Assembly (NCBI RefSeq): GCF_028291725.1
Contig: NZ_JAQGNT010000027.1
Coordinates: forward strand, 1 to 64,000
Reading direction: 5' to 3'
DNA from: Hydrocarboniphaga sp.
GTDB taxonomy: Bacteria; Pseudomonadota; Gammaproteobacteria; Nevskiales; Nevskiaceae
Length of the DNA stretch: 64,000 nt
How positions within the stretch are numbered: position 1 is the stretch's first letter; each line of letters starts with the position of its first letter. The notes beneath the pieces are model-generated. The model made no database searches. It was not told the DNA's origin and worked only from the letters and a program-made list of their open reading frames with translations. Below are positions 10,931 through 19,147 of this stretch, one piece after another. Position numbers and translations under genes: made by a program.

Positions 10931-13029
10931 TCAACCCAACCAATACATATACCGTGCCGTCGGTGTCCATCACCACGGCGCGCACGGGCGCTTCAAACAA
11001 GGCCAACGCGCTGGGTATGCGGGCCATGCAGGAGCGCGTCTACGCCAAGCGGGGCGAGCAGTATCTGCTGATCAAGTCGCCGCCGGCCTCGGGGAAGTCC
11101 CGCGCGCTGATGTTCGTTGCGCTGGACAAGCTCAATAATCAGGGTTTGCAGCAGGCCATCGTCGTCGTGCCGGAGCGCTCGATTGGCGGCAGCTTTTCCG
11201 ATGAGCCCTTGAGCCAGTACGGCTTCTACTGGGATTGGCAGGTCGCGCCGCAGTGGAACCTGTGCAATGCCCCCGGCGCGGACGAGCCCCGCGTGGCCAA
11301 GTCCAAGGTGGACGCGGTGCGCAAGTTCCTGGCGAGCACCGACAAGGTGCTAGTTTGCACCCATGCCACCTTCCGGTTCGCAGTGGACGAACTGGGCATC
11401 GAGGCGTTCGACAAACGTCTCATCGCCATCGACGAGTTCCACCACGTCTCCAGCAATCCGGACAACCGGCTGGGCAGCCAGCTGGGTGCGTTGATCACCC
11501 GTGACAAGGTGCATCTGGTCGCGATGACCGGCTCCTACTTTCGCGGCGACAGCGAGGCAGTGCTGGCGCCTGCGGACGAAGCTCGATTCGAGACCGTCAC
11601 CTACACCTACTACGAACAACTCAACGGCTATCGCTGGCTCAAGTCGCTGGACATCGGCTATTTCTTCTACACCGGCCGTTACGTGGATGCCGTCGCCAAG
11701 GTCTTGGACCCGGCGCTGAAGACCATCGTTCACATTCCCAACGTCAATTCGCGCGAGAGCCTGCAAGACAAAGAGCGCGAAGTGAACGAGATCATGAGTG
11801 CGCTGGGCGAATGGAAGGGCGTCGATCCGTCCACCGGCTTTCACCATGTGCAAGCCAAGGATGGTCGTATTTTGAAGGTGGCTGATCTTGTCGATGACAG
11901 CGATGCTGCCAAGCGTTCTCGCGTCTTGTCAGCATTGAAGGACTCGGCGCAAAAGGAAAATCGAGACCATGTCGATGTTGTCATCGCACTGGGTATGGCG
12001 AAAGAAGGCTTTGATTGGATTTGGTGCGAGCATGCGTTGACTATCGGCTATCGCAGCAGCCTGACCGAGATTGTGCAGATCATTGGCCGTGCCACCCGTG
12101 ATGCGAACGGGAAGGAACGAGCGCGCTTCACCAATCTGATCGCCGAGCCCGCGGCAGAACAAACTGCCGTTGCCGAGGCAGTGAACGACATGCTCAAGGC
12201 CATCTCTGCCAGCTTGCTGATGGAGCAAGTGCTGGCGCCGCGCTATGAGTTCACGCCGAAGGACGCCGGGGAGAAGCCAGGCTTTAACTACGGACCCGAC
12301 GGTTATCAAACAGGTCGCACTAATGTTGGCGTGAACGAGTCCACGGGCCAGTATCACGTCGAGATCAACGGATTGGCTACACCGGAAACGCCCGAAGCCA
12401 CTCGCATCTGCAAAGAAGACTTGAACGAGGTGGTTACGAGTTTCTTGCAGGACAAGACCGTAGTGGAGCGCGGCCTGTTCGACAAGGAAAACACGCTACC
12501 CGAAGAGCTGACCCAGTTGCGTATGGGTAAGATCGTGCGCGAGCGATACCCGGACCTGAGCGAAGTCGATCAGGAGGCCATCCGACAGCACGCCATCGCG
12601 GCCATGAACATCACCCAACAGGCGAAGCTGGCCCTAGCTCAGGCGGATGCAGCGGGATCGTCACAAGGTAGCACCGCTTTGCTGGATGGCGTGCGCAAGT
12701 TCGTCAACGTGCGCGACCTGGACATCGACCTGATCGACCGCATCAACCCCTTTGATGCGGCCTACGCCGTGTTGGCAAAAGCGATGGACGAAAAATCGCT
12801 GCGGCAGGTGCAGGCCAGCATTGCCGCCAAGAAGGTAAGCATTCCCGAGGACGAAGCCCGCGAACTTGCGAAACGCGCCTTGCAGTTCAAAAACGAGCGA
12901 GGTCGCCTGCCGGACATCAACTCAGCCGATGCTTGGGAAAAGAAAATGGCCGAGGGCGTTGCCGCGCTGGTGCGCTACCGCGCTCAGGCCAAGGCGACCC
13001 AGGCGCAAGGGAAGTCTAGCGATGGCTGA
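10927..13029 (+). CDS. SF2 DEAD/DEAH-type helicase/translocase
   Basis: 700 residues. The ATPase core shows Walker A 'PPASGKS' (52-58), Walker B as 'DEFHH' (169-173) and motif VI 'QIIGRATR' (384-391), with an intervening 'AMTGSYFRGD' matching motif III. The C-terminal 280 residues have no motif I recognise and may mediate contacts. The DEFH box is shared with some R-M and defence helicases. Overlaps of 4 bp upstream and 8 bp downstream place it in the middle of the methyltransferase-nuclease-helicase-GIY-YIG operon, so DNA translocation or unwinding for the nucleases is the likely role. Cytoplasmic. Confidence 0.88.
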   Translation: MINPTNTYTVPSVSITTARTGASNKANALGMRAMQERVYAKRGEQYLLIKSPPASGKSRALMFVALDKLNNQGLQQAIVVVPERSIGGSFSDEPLSQYGFYWDWQVAPQWNLCNAPGADEPRVAKSKVDAVRKFLASTDKVLVCTHATFRFAVDELGIEAFDKRLIAIDEFHHVSSNPDNRLGSQLGALITRDKVHLVAMTGSYFRGDSEAVLAPADEARFETVTYTYYEQLNGYRWLKSLDIGYFFYTGRYVDAVAKVLDPALKTIVHIPNVNSRESLQDKEREVNEIMSALGEWKGVDPSTGFHHVQAKDGRILKVADLVDDSDAAKRSRVLSALKDSAQKENRDHVDVVIALGMAKEGFDWIWCEHALTIGYRSSLTEIVQIIGRATRDANGKERARFTNLIAEPAAEQTAVAEAVNDMLKAISASLLMEQVLAPRYEFTPKDAGEKPGFNYGPDGYQTGRTNVGVNESTGQYHVEINGLATPETPEATRICKEDLNEVVTSFLQDKTVVERGLFDKENTLPEELTQLRMGKIVRERYPDLSEVDQEAIRQHAIAAMNITQQAKLALAQADAAGSSQGSTALLDGVRKFVNVRDLDIDLIDRINPFDAAYAVLAKAMDEKSLRQVQASIAAKKVSIPEDEARELAKRALQFKNERGRLPDINSADAWEKKMAEGVAALVRYRAQAKATQAQGKSSDG

Positions 13030-14206
13030 CATGGACGATGACGCCCTACTAGATGCTCTGGGTGTAGAAATCGCGCCGCTGAAGGCCGGCAGCCGAACTC
13101 CGCGTGAGGAACGTATCATCGCCGGCTTCGAGGACATCTTGCGCTTCCACCAGGCCCACGGTCGCGCGCCGCTGCATGGAGAGGATCACGATATCTTCGA
13201 GCGCTTATATGCCGTGCGCCTGGACCAGCTGCGCAGGCTGCCGGAAGCGCAAACCTTGTTGGCCGAGCTGGATAGTCCGGGACTTTTGGCGGGAGCTATG
13301 GCGGTCGTGGTCGATGCGGATGGCTTGGATGAAGATGCACTCCTGGCCGAGTTGGGCATTGGCGACGAACCCGCGGCCGAAGACGACATCACCGTGCTTC
13401 GCCATGTGCGGTCTCACGCCGAGAAACGTGTGGCAGAGGAAGTTGCCGATCGCATGCCCTGCGCGGACTTCGACAAGTTTGAACCCTTATTCGAGCAGGT
13501 AGAACGCGACCTTAAGTCCGGTGCTCGCAAAACGCTGCGGTTCGGGCGGGATACCAGCATCGCCAACGGGAACTATTTCATCGTAGGTGGGCAACTGGCT
13601 TATGTGGCGGAGACCGGCGAGGCCATCAAGGCACCGAACGGCGAGAGCGATGCTCGCTTGCGCGTCATCTATGCCAATGGCACGGAAAGCAATTTGCTTC
13701 GCCGCTCCTTACAGCGAGCGCTATATAAGGACGATACCGGCCGGCGTCTGACTGATCCAGACTTGGGGCCGCTGTTCGGCGATGAGTCAGAGCCTGACGA
13801 CATTGAAAGCGGAACGATCTACGTGCTGCGTAGCCTGTCCAGCCATCCATTCGTTATCGAGCACCGCGAACTGATCCACAAAATCGGCGTGACGGGCGGA
13901 AAGGTTGAAGCGCGGATCGCAGCGGCGGAAAAGGATGCCACTTACCTTCTTGCTGATGTTGAAGTAATTGCTACCTACACGCTTCACAATCTGAATCGCG
14001 TCAGGCTGGAAAATATTTTCCACCGTTTATTTGGCGGTGCTCAGCTCGATTTGACGATTGAAGATCGCTTTGGAAATCCGGTGAAGCCAAGGGAATGGTT
14101 TCTGGTGCCGCTGCATGTGATTGACGAAGCGGTGCAGCACATTCGTGACGGGTCAATTACCGATCTGATCTATGACCCGAAAGCAGCGCGGTTGATCGGT
14201 ATCTGA
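13022..14206 (+). CDS. GIY-YIG (T5orf172/MUG113-like) nuclease-domain protein
   Basis: 394 residues from the ATG at 13022, chosen because ATGGCTGA overlaps the helicase stop by 8 bp. The first 250 residues are acidic helical sequence without a family I know ('DDDALLDALGVE'; 'EDALLAELGIGDEPAAEDD' is a partial internal repeat of it). The C-terminal part is a GIY-YIG domain: 'GTIYVLRS' at 264-271, 'KIGVT' at 287-291, an Arg about 10 residues on, and the metal-binding Glu in 'LENIFHRLF'. It is the last gene of the operon and would supply a second nuclease chemistry beside the PD-(D/E)XK protein. Base composition drops toward the 3' end, as in the methyltransferase recognition region. Confidence 0.82.
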   Translation: MADMDDDALLDALGVEIAPLKAGSRTPREERIIAGFEDILRFHQAHGRAPLHGEDHDIFERLYAVRLDQLRRLPEAQTLLAELDSPGLLAGAMAVVVDADGLDEDALLAELGIGDEPAAEDDITVLRHVRSHAEKRVAEEVADRMPCADFDKFEPLFEQVERDLKSGARKTLRFGRDTSIANGNYFIVGGQLAYVAETGEAIKAPNGESDARLRVIYANGTESNLLRRSLQRALYKDDTGRRLTDPDLGPLFGDESEPDDIESGTIYVLRSLSSHPFVIEHRELIHKIGVTGGKVEARIAAAEKDATYLLADVEVIATYTLHNLNRVRLENIFHRLFGGAQLDLTIEDRFGNPVKPREWFLVPLHVIDEAVQHIRDGSITDLIYDPKAARLIGI

Positions 14207-14292
14207 AATAGTCAGAACGGTGTACTTTTTTATAAAAATCTGATCCGTGCGCCGTCCTACGTGGTCGCCTTGGTGGACCTCTGAGGTCGGAG

Positions 14293-15390
14293 TTATAGAA
14301 CGAATCGTGCGTCTTCATGCAACAAAAGAAAGGCACGCATCTCTTGATAGACGACCCTCTCGGTCTCAACCATGAGTTTTTGCTTCTCCGGCAGGCTCGT
14401 CGTTTGGTCGAACTGCCTGAGCAATCGCTTCAAATTCGCGCGGTAATTCGAGTATCGCTCAATCTCTCGGCCGGGCTGAAGCCCTTCCTCGAACGCCCTG
14501 GTTGCCATCATGACGATAGCTAGCCAGACGACGACGACCTCGATCAAATGGCCGACTGCTTGCCCTCTGGCGAGGGTGGCGGCCACCCATAGATGCAGGG
14601 CAAACATAACAGCGATACAAGCGAGAGCTATAGCACGCAATACGCGAAATTGACCGGCTGCCGATTTTGGTAGCAACTTCGCGTCGTTGCGCAGCATTGT
14701 ATTTGCGTATTGAATCTGGTGTTCGAGCCGAAGCAGACGATATGCGGCTAAAAAGTCCTCGGCCGCAGACCCGATTTCCGTAGGTATCGAGGAGCTGTCG
14801 GCGATCAGCATCTCGAATTCGCTGTCGTCACTATCATCGAGAACCGCCTTAAGTTTCGCGGCCTCGTGCCCCTCGTAGCGTAGGCCAAAGGCTGACAGCC
14901 ATGTTCGGCGATTGGCCAACAGATCCTGCATCCGCTGCCCATCTTGTAAAGCGACCAGAACTTCCGGTAACCGGAAGACCATGATCTGAAAGTGCAGCTG
15001 CCTTAAGCGCTCTGTCATCAAACGATGACAAAACCAATCGTGTTTGCTGGATTCGCTGGCAATTCCTAATGCACCGATAAGAACACTGACGATGCCGAGA
15101 AAGGCGGAAATCCATCCGATAGCCCGCGGCCAGTCGCCAGCATCTTCTAGCAGCGGGCTTGAAGATGCGCCCAGCAGCGCAACTACCCCCATTGCGATAG
15201 CGGCGATGCCCCAGCGTTGACGCTTTTTCTTCAGCCGATTCGCAGGTCGATCGTGCCTGCCGAAGGTCTCTCTCAACTCTGGAAAATCAAGTAGCGGGAA
15301 GAGATTCGGAAAAGTCCTGCTTGCGAGTTCCCGGTCGTCCTGAGAAAGCAATAGATCGTCGTTAAATTTTGGTTCTTCGAAGGAGGCCAT
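14293..15390 (-). CDS. Four-helix membrane protein, candidate effector partner of ThsB-like gene
   Basis: 365 residues with two predicted transmembrane hairpins: about 60-80 and 89-110 ('GIAAIAMGVVALLG', 'AIGWISAFLGIVSVLIGALG'), then about 247-270 and 278-298 ('ALACIAVMFALHLWVAATL', 'LIEVVVVWLAIVMMA'). Each hairpin is followed by an Arg/Glu-rich amphipathic helix ('HRLMTERLRQLHFQ'; 'YSNYRANLKRLLRQFD'), which resembles SLATT-type two-helix effector domains in duplicate. No Macro, SIR2 or SLOG domain is visible, unlike known Thoeris ThsA proteins. It starts 16 nt after the ThsB-like gene, in the same operon. Membrane disruption after a TIR-made signal is an inference from this pairing. I know no named family for it. 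Confidence 0.75.
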   Translation of the reverse strand: MASFEEPKFNDDLLLSQDDRELASRTFPNLFPLLDFPELRETFGRHDRPANRLKKKRQRWGIAAIAMGVVALLGASSSPLLEDAGDWPRAIGWISAFLGIVSVLIGALGIASESSKHDWFCHRLMTERLRQLHFQIMVFRLPEVLVALQDGQRMQDLLANRRTWLSAFGLRYEGHEAAKLKAVLDDSDDSEFEMLIADSSSIPTEIGSAAEDFLAAYRLLRLEHQIQYANTMLRNDAKLLPKSAAGQFRVLRAIALACIAVMFALHLWVAATLARGQAVGHLIEVVVVWLAIVMMATRAFEEGLQPGREIERYSNYRANLKRLLRQFDQTTSLPEKQKLMVETERVVYQEMRAFLLLHEDARFVL

Positions 15391-15406
15391 AGCGATGGGG
15401 GCAGCT

Positions 15407-15796
15407 TTATCGCCCGCCAGCGATCAATGTCTTCAAATTTTCCCAAGTCCAGTTATAAAGCTTGTCCGATGAGCTCGCGGACGTGGGTTTGGTGCAAGTC
15501 TTCGTGGAATAGGCCTGCAAAAGGAAGTAGGGTTTGTTCTTTTCCTTGGCTATCGACAATTCCTCAGCGACACCTTTTGCCGTATGAGTAGATTCGCCGC
15601 ACAGGACAATAACAACGTCGATATTGTCCATGCGGCGCCTGACCTTTTCCTTCCAGTCACCGGTGAGATGGTCCTTAACGGACGAATCTTTGAACTCGAA
15701 CGGGCTATCAGAGTGCTTAGCTTGACCGGCGAGCATAATCTTGGCTCCCTCGTCGTGGTCATAGTCAAAACTGATAAAAGCGCGCTTCATAGCCAT
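15407..15796 (-). CDS. ThsB-like TIR (MTH538/DUF1863) protein
   Basis: 129 residues spanning one MTH538-type TIR-like domain (the Thoeris ThsB family): 'KRAFISFDYDHDEG' at the first strand, 'DSSVKDHLTGDWKEKVRRRM', 'VVIVLCGESTHTAKGV', the acidic pair E78-E79 that may serve catalysis, and a C-terminal 'LYNWTWENL'. In Thoeris such proteins sense phage and make a NAD-derived cyclic signal for a partner effector. A good ribosome-binding site (GGGGAG) precedes the ATG at 15796; a second in-frame ATG lies 2 codons on. It is first in a two-gene operon with the four-helix membrane protein and converges on the restriction-like operon. Confidence 0.88.
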   Translation of the reverse strand: MAMKRAFISFDYDHDEGAKIMLAGQAKHSDSPFEFKDSSVKDHLTGDWKEKVRRRMDNIDVVIVLCGESTHTAKGVAEELSIAKEKNKPYFLLQAYSTKTCTKPTSASSSDKLYNWTWENLKTLIAGGR

Positions 15797-15931
15797 ACTT
15801 GCTCCCCGAGATCATCGGTGGTCGATTATACGCCGCTATGAGGTGCGAGCTGGATCAGGCTCGCCCCCAAATACTCTCGGCTTTTCGCGGCAATCGTCGC
15901 TGTTCTGGTGCCGACGGCGGCCGATCCAATT

Positions 15932-17125
15932 TCAACGATCGCGGTCGCGTTCAGAACCCGATTCTCGGCCACGGTTTTTGTTCACGGCGGTGGCTATCTG
16001 TTGACCACGGGTGGGCGTCGGCTGGGTTTCATTTGCCAGCACTCGAAGCAACAGCGAGGCACGTTCTAGCGTCTGTCGCCGTGGCTCGTTGTCGGCAGCT
16101 TTGGCCTCGATCAGAAGCGCATCGGACTGGTCCCGAAAGCCTTGCGAAACTTGGTGGGCGTTGCGGACTCGGGCCTCTTCCCACGTTTTTTCCGGTGCCG
16201 CCGTCCGTCCTTCCGCTGCGACCCGTCGGACCAACTGATCATCCGTCCGCATCCGCAGGCTGGCGGCCTTCGCCTTCAAGGCCGCGGCCTTTTTATGGTC
16301 GCCGGCCGACGCTGCCACGGTCGATTCGGACAATAGGCGTTGCTTGCGCGCCTCCAGTCCGCGCTTCACCTGTTCGCGGGTCCAGTGCGCCGGCTTCGGC
16401 GCTCCGGTGCGAGCCACTCCCCGCGAACGTGTCGGCGACTTACCCCGTTCCCAGGCTCGTGTCGCATCGACATCAATGCCATGGTCGCGGGCGACCTTGG
16501 CGAAGTGCTCCCGCCATGCCTGCACCTCTGCGACGCTCGTATGCAGCCGCTTACCCTGAGCGTTCATAAGGCTCAGGACGACGTGGACGTGCGGCTGTTT
16601 CGTGTCGTCGTGACGGACGAACAGATACTCGTGGCCATCCTTTCCGAACCGCTCGGATAAGAACTGGCGGGTCGCTTTGGTCAGTGCTTCCGGCTTTGCC
16701 TTCGCGCCAGCATCAAGGATGAAATGCGCCGTGACGCGACGCATCCGCAGCTGGGCAGCGCCCGGCTCCTTCATTCCGGCTCCGGCCTGTTCTGCCCACG
16801 ACCGGACACGCTTGCGCAACTGATTGATGTCATCGACCGGGGCACCCATCTCGTCCTCGGGCGACAGCTTCCCGTGCCGGCGGATGTACTCGATGTGCCC
16901 CAGAATCTTGCTGCCACCATGACCGAACTTTGTGATCTTCAGAATGGCCTGTGGGCGGTGCTGCGCAATCCGAAGGCTACGCGCCAGAGCCCCGCCGGTC
17001 CCGCCCGCTCGACGATAGGGCGAGCCCGAACTGCCCGGCCCGAGTAGGCGGCCGGCCTTGGCTTTGCTCCCATGCGGCTGCTCATCGAGCAGGCCCGGCT
17101 CGTCGCGTTGGTCAGTTCCGGCCAT
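15932..17125 (-). CDS. Relaxase (MobA/VirD2-like)
   Basis: 397 residues from the ATG at 17125, which overlaps the mobC stop by 14 bp; the frame is open further upstream but those codons lie inside mobC. Relaxase features: 'ITKFGHGGSKILGHIEYI' with a candidate catalytic Tyr80, then the metal-binding histidines H172, H179 and H181 in 'RHDDTKQPHVHVVLSL'. The C-terminal half is charged and helical. It would nick the transfer strand at an oriT and stay covalently attached. With MobC but no coupling protein or mating-pore genes, the island would be mobilisable rather than self-transmissible. Confidence 0.87.
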   Translation of the reverse strand: MAGTDQRDEPGLLDEQPHGSKAKAGRLLGPGSSGSPYRRAGGTGGALARSLRIAQHRPQAILKITKFGHGGSKILGHIEYIRRHGKLSPEDEMGAPVDDINQLRKRVRSWAEQAGAGMKEPGAAQLRMRRVTAHFILDAGAKAKPEALTKATRQFLSERFGKDGHEYLFVRHDDTKQPHVHVVLSLMNAQGKRLHTSVAEVQAWREHFAKVARDHGIDVDATRAWERGKSPTRSRGVARTGAPKPAHWTREQVKRGLEARKQRLLSESTVAASAGDHKKAAALKAKAASLRMRTDDQLVRRVAAEGRTAAPEKTWEEARVRNAHQVSQGFRDQSDALLIEAKAADNEPRRQTLERASLLLRVLANETQPTPTRGQQIATAVNKNRGRESGSERDRDR

Positions 17126-17687
17126 GTTCGGGCACCGTGCGTGCTCGTGCAGTGGCGACCAGACGACGCCAAGTAAATTCGCTCTCGCTGCACGCCGACG
17201 CCAGCTGATCGACGACTTCTGCGAGCGCGTGACCGGGTGCGTCGCCGCCATTGAGCTGGCGCGCAACCTGGTTGAGGTTCACGCCGATCGACCGCATCTG
17301 CCGCGCGAGTTCCATCACCGCCATCTGCTCGCGGTCGAGTAAATCGACACCGCCAGTGACGAGTTCGCGCAAAGCTTTTCGGGCCAGCCGGCAGCGGTTG
17401 ATCCCGGTCTTCACGGCAAGCTGCTGCAGGCCGTACAGTTCCTCTTCGGTGAGCCGAAGACGAAGCTTCTCGCTGCGTTTCTGGCGCCGCGCGAGCGGCG
17501 CTGGATTCGTCTTTCTGCTGTCTCGGTGCGCAGCACCGGCGGCCAGCGCAGCGTCCGAGGGCGCAGGCCCTCCTGCAAAATGTCCCCCATTTTGCGAATC
17601 GGCGCCCTCACTCTTTTCCTCGCTTTTGACTCTCCTTTCCGCTTCACCTGCGTTCGGCATCTGCTGATCTCGCGCTAGCATCTTCAT
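17112..17687 (-). CDS. mobC: MobC-like relaxosome accessory protein
   Basis: About 191 residues. The C-terminal 110 carry the MobC signature: 'RSEKLRLRLTEEELYGLQQL', 'SIGVNLNQVARQLN' near residue 145. The N-terminal 60 are low-complexity and charged. The start is uncertain: ATGs at 17687, 17681 and 17660 are possible. MobC proteins help the relaxase melt or bind oriT. It is co-transcribed with, and overlaps, the relaxase gene, and is divergent from a small plus-strand gene; the intervening 32 bp and adjacent DNA are the natural place to look for oriT. Confidence 0.82.
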   Translation of the reverse strand: MKMLARDQQMPNAGEAERRVKSEEKSEGADSQNGGHFAGGPAPSDAALAAGAAHRDSRKTNPAPLARRQKRSEKLRLRLTEEELYGLQQLAVKTGINRCRLARKALRELVTGGVDLLDREQMAVMELARQMRSIGVNLNQVARQLNGGDAPGHALAEVVDQLASACSESEFTWRRLVATARARTVPEHGRN

Positions 17688-17719
17688 CACCTGCACCCAC
17701 AGCACAAGGATCGTGTGAA

Positions 17720-17896
17720 ATGACGAAGTCCATCTTTCTCGACAAGCCCAAGACCACCGCATTCCATTGCCGCATCAGTAACGAGCTTCACGGGCGTGTG
17801 CGCGCCATTCAAGCGCACCTCAAACAGCACAGCGACGACGCAGTCTTCCCACTGGATCAAATCGTCGAAGAGGCGCAGCAGCGGGCAACCCGATAG
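17720..17896 (+). CDS. Small 58-residue protein of mobilisation modules
   Basis: A short gene that starts at an ATG with AAGGA 9 nt upstream. The product opens 'MTKSIFLDKPKTTAFHCRIS' and continues with 'LHGRVRAIQAHLKQH' and 'AVFPLDQIVEEAQQRA'. The pattern (short strand, two helices, a C-terminal amphipathic helix) resembles small ribbon-helix-helix-like proteins I have seen beside mob or integrative-element genes. It is divergent from mobC and could regulate it or bind oriT; that is inference. No family name is offered. Confidence 0.6.
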   Translation: MTKSIFLDKPKTTAFHCRISNELHGRVRAIQAHLKQHSDDAVFPLDQIVEEAQQRATR

Positions 17897-18148
17897 CCAT
17901 CCTGTGTTGATAGGCAGGACGCTGTAGTCGATCGAGCCGTCAGCGTTCACGTGCCATGGGACAGCCGGTCCGCCATCCTGCGAGCGAACTGCTGTCAGCA
18001 ACACCGCTGGTATGCCGAGACGTTCGGCAGACGCTTCGATGTAACGCGCTTCTGGCGATGACCGGTCGTATCGAGCGTGAGCCGCCGCTGTGTGTGTGAA
18101 GGGCAATAGCGCAATCAGTACGCCGAGGCAGGAGCGAGCGCGGCTCAT
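17897..18148 (-). pseudogene. Lytic transglycosylase-like fragment (conjugation type)
   Basis: From the ATG at 18148 the frame gives a signal peptide ('MSRARSCLGVLIALLPFTHT' then AAAHA) and the first 60 residues of an SLT-type muramidase of conjugation systems ('EASAERLGIPAVLLTAVRS', 'NADGSIDYSVLPINTGWL'). The position of the catalytic Glu (usually VEGG or VESG) reads 'SQDGG', and after 'TGWLSG' the frame passes into antisense of the small gene and stops at 17687 with no family resemblance. It is therefore truncated, probably by a deletion that joined it to the mob region, and is likely inactive. It hints that the island once had mating-pair genes. Confidence 0.6.
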
Positions 18149-18581
18149 GGTCGGGAACGTCGTAGGAAATAAGTCGTGTGTCCACGTTGCACTGCTCTTC
18201 ATGGCTCTCTCGCAGATCTCAAGAGCCACGATCCAGCGCGTTCTCAGCGCCCTTCGTCAATGGCGAAGCGAGGACGGAACTGTCTATGCGAGGGAGTGAA
18301 CTGCAATCCGGGATTACGGCATCGCACTGTCGTTAGACCGGAATGCAACTGCCATTGAAAAACGACGCTGTTCTGTCGAAGCCGTGTTGAGAGCAAGCAA
18401 CGACGCAACGAAATCGAAAACCTCGCAGTGCGCGAATTGGCCCGTGTCTGGAATGCGTCCGGAAGCGTTACGGACGCAGATAGCCTTCAGCATCGGCGCG
18501 ATCGTCGGTCATCGCCGCCCGGCAATCGAAAACTCAATGTGCACACACTGCTGCAATCGGCGCCAATCCGCCCCACTCGAC
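18149..18581. other. Gap with faint upstream remains of the Mrr gene
   Basis: No intact gene. The plus strand shortly before 18582 is in frame with the Mrr remnant ('FSIGAIVGHRRPAIE', 'RRQSAPLD') and may be what is left of the membrane-anchored N-terminus found in many Mrr homologues. Nothing else is recognised. Confidence 0.35.
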
Positions 18582-19075
18582 ATGACCTGGCAGCAGTTCG
18601 AATCATTGGTCGGCGAGCACTTCCGCCAGCAAGGATTCGAGGTGCGTCTGACTGGTCAGAATGTCTCCGATGGCGGCGTCGATATCGAACTGCGCTGGGG
18701 TATCGAGTTCTGCCTGGTGTAATGCAAGCAGTGGCGCGCGATCCGCGTCGGCGTCGCAGTGGTACGCGAGCTTTATGGCGCCATGGCGGTCCAGGGAGCA
18801 GCGAGTGCGATCGTGGTGAGCGCCGGCTAGTTCACGGCCGACGCCAAAGAATTCGTTCAAGGGCGAAATATCCGGCTACTCGATGGCGCGCTGTTGAAGG
18901 CCGGCATGACAACCAAATCGCGAATTAGCGAGCGAGCGCCCGACTTTTTCACAATCGACTCCGTCCTGCCTCGCGTGTGGTGGATCAATGGCACTACGAA
19001 CCGCAAAGCAAAGGACGCAACGCCGGCCGCCAGTTCTGGGGCTGCACCTCGTATCAGAAAGGCAAAACGATGGCG
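18582..19075 (+). pseudogene. mrr: Mrr-type restriction endonuclease with two nonsense codons
   Basis: The frame from ATG 18582 gives an Mrr catalytic domain ('MTWQQFESLVGEHFRQQGFE', 'SDGGVDIEL'), then TAA at 18720-18722 exactly where the catalytic Q-x-K glutamine belongs (next residues 'CKQWRA'), continues 'VGVAVVRELYGAMAVQGAAS', meets TAG at 18828-18830 inside 'SAG*FTADAKEF', and ends 'GRNIRLLDGALL'. Beyond that, pieces of a topoisomerase-type zinc ribbon are spread over two frames ('CLACGGSMALRTAK', then 'GRNAGRQFWGCTSY'), implying a frameshift. Both stops are single C-to-T changes from Gln codons (CAA, CAG), if the second site was Gln. An intact version would be a modification-dependent restriction enzyme. 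Confidence 0.85.
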
Positions 19076-19147
19076 CCGATCTAGACTACCCCGTGGCGCC
19101 CCGGATGGTCTTGGGTGCGGGCGGATGCTTAGGGTGGATGTTCACTG

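Noticed and set aside
14274-14288. GACCTC-T-GAGGTC hairpin between the GIY-YIG and membrane genes as a terminator
   Set aside because: Only a 6-bp stem with a 1-nt loop and no T tract; too weak to call.
15799-16569. A 256-codon plus-strand frame opposite the relaxase
   Set aside because: Pro/Arg/Ser-rich shadow; the minus strand encodes the relaxase histidine motif.
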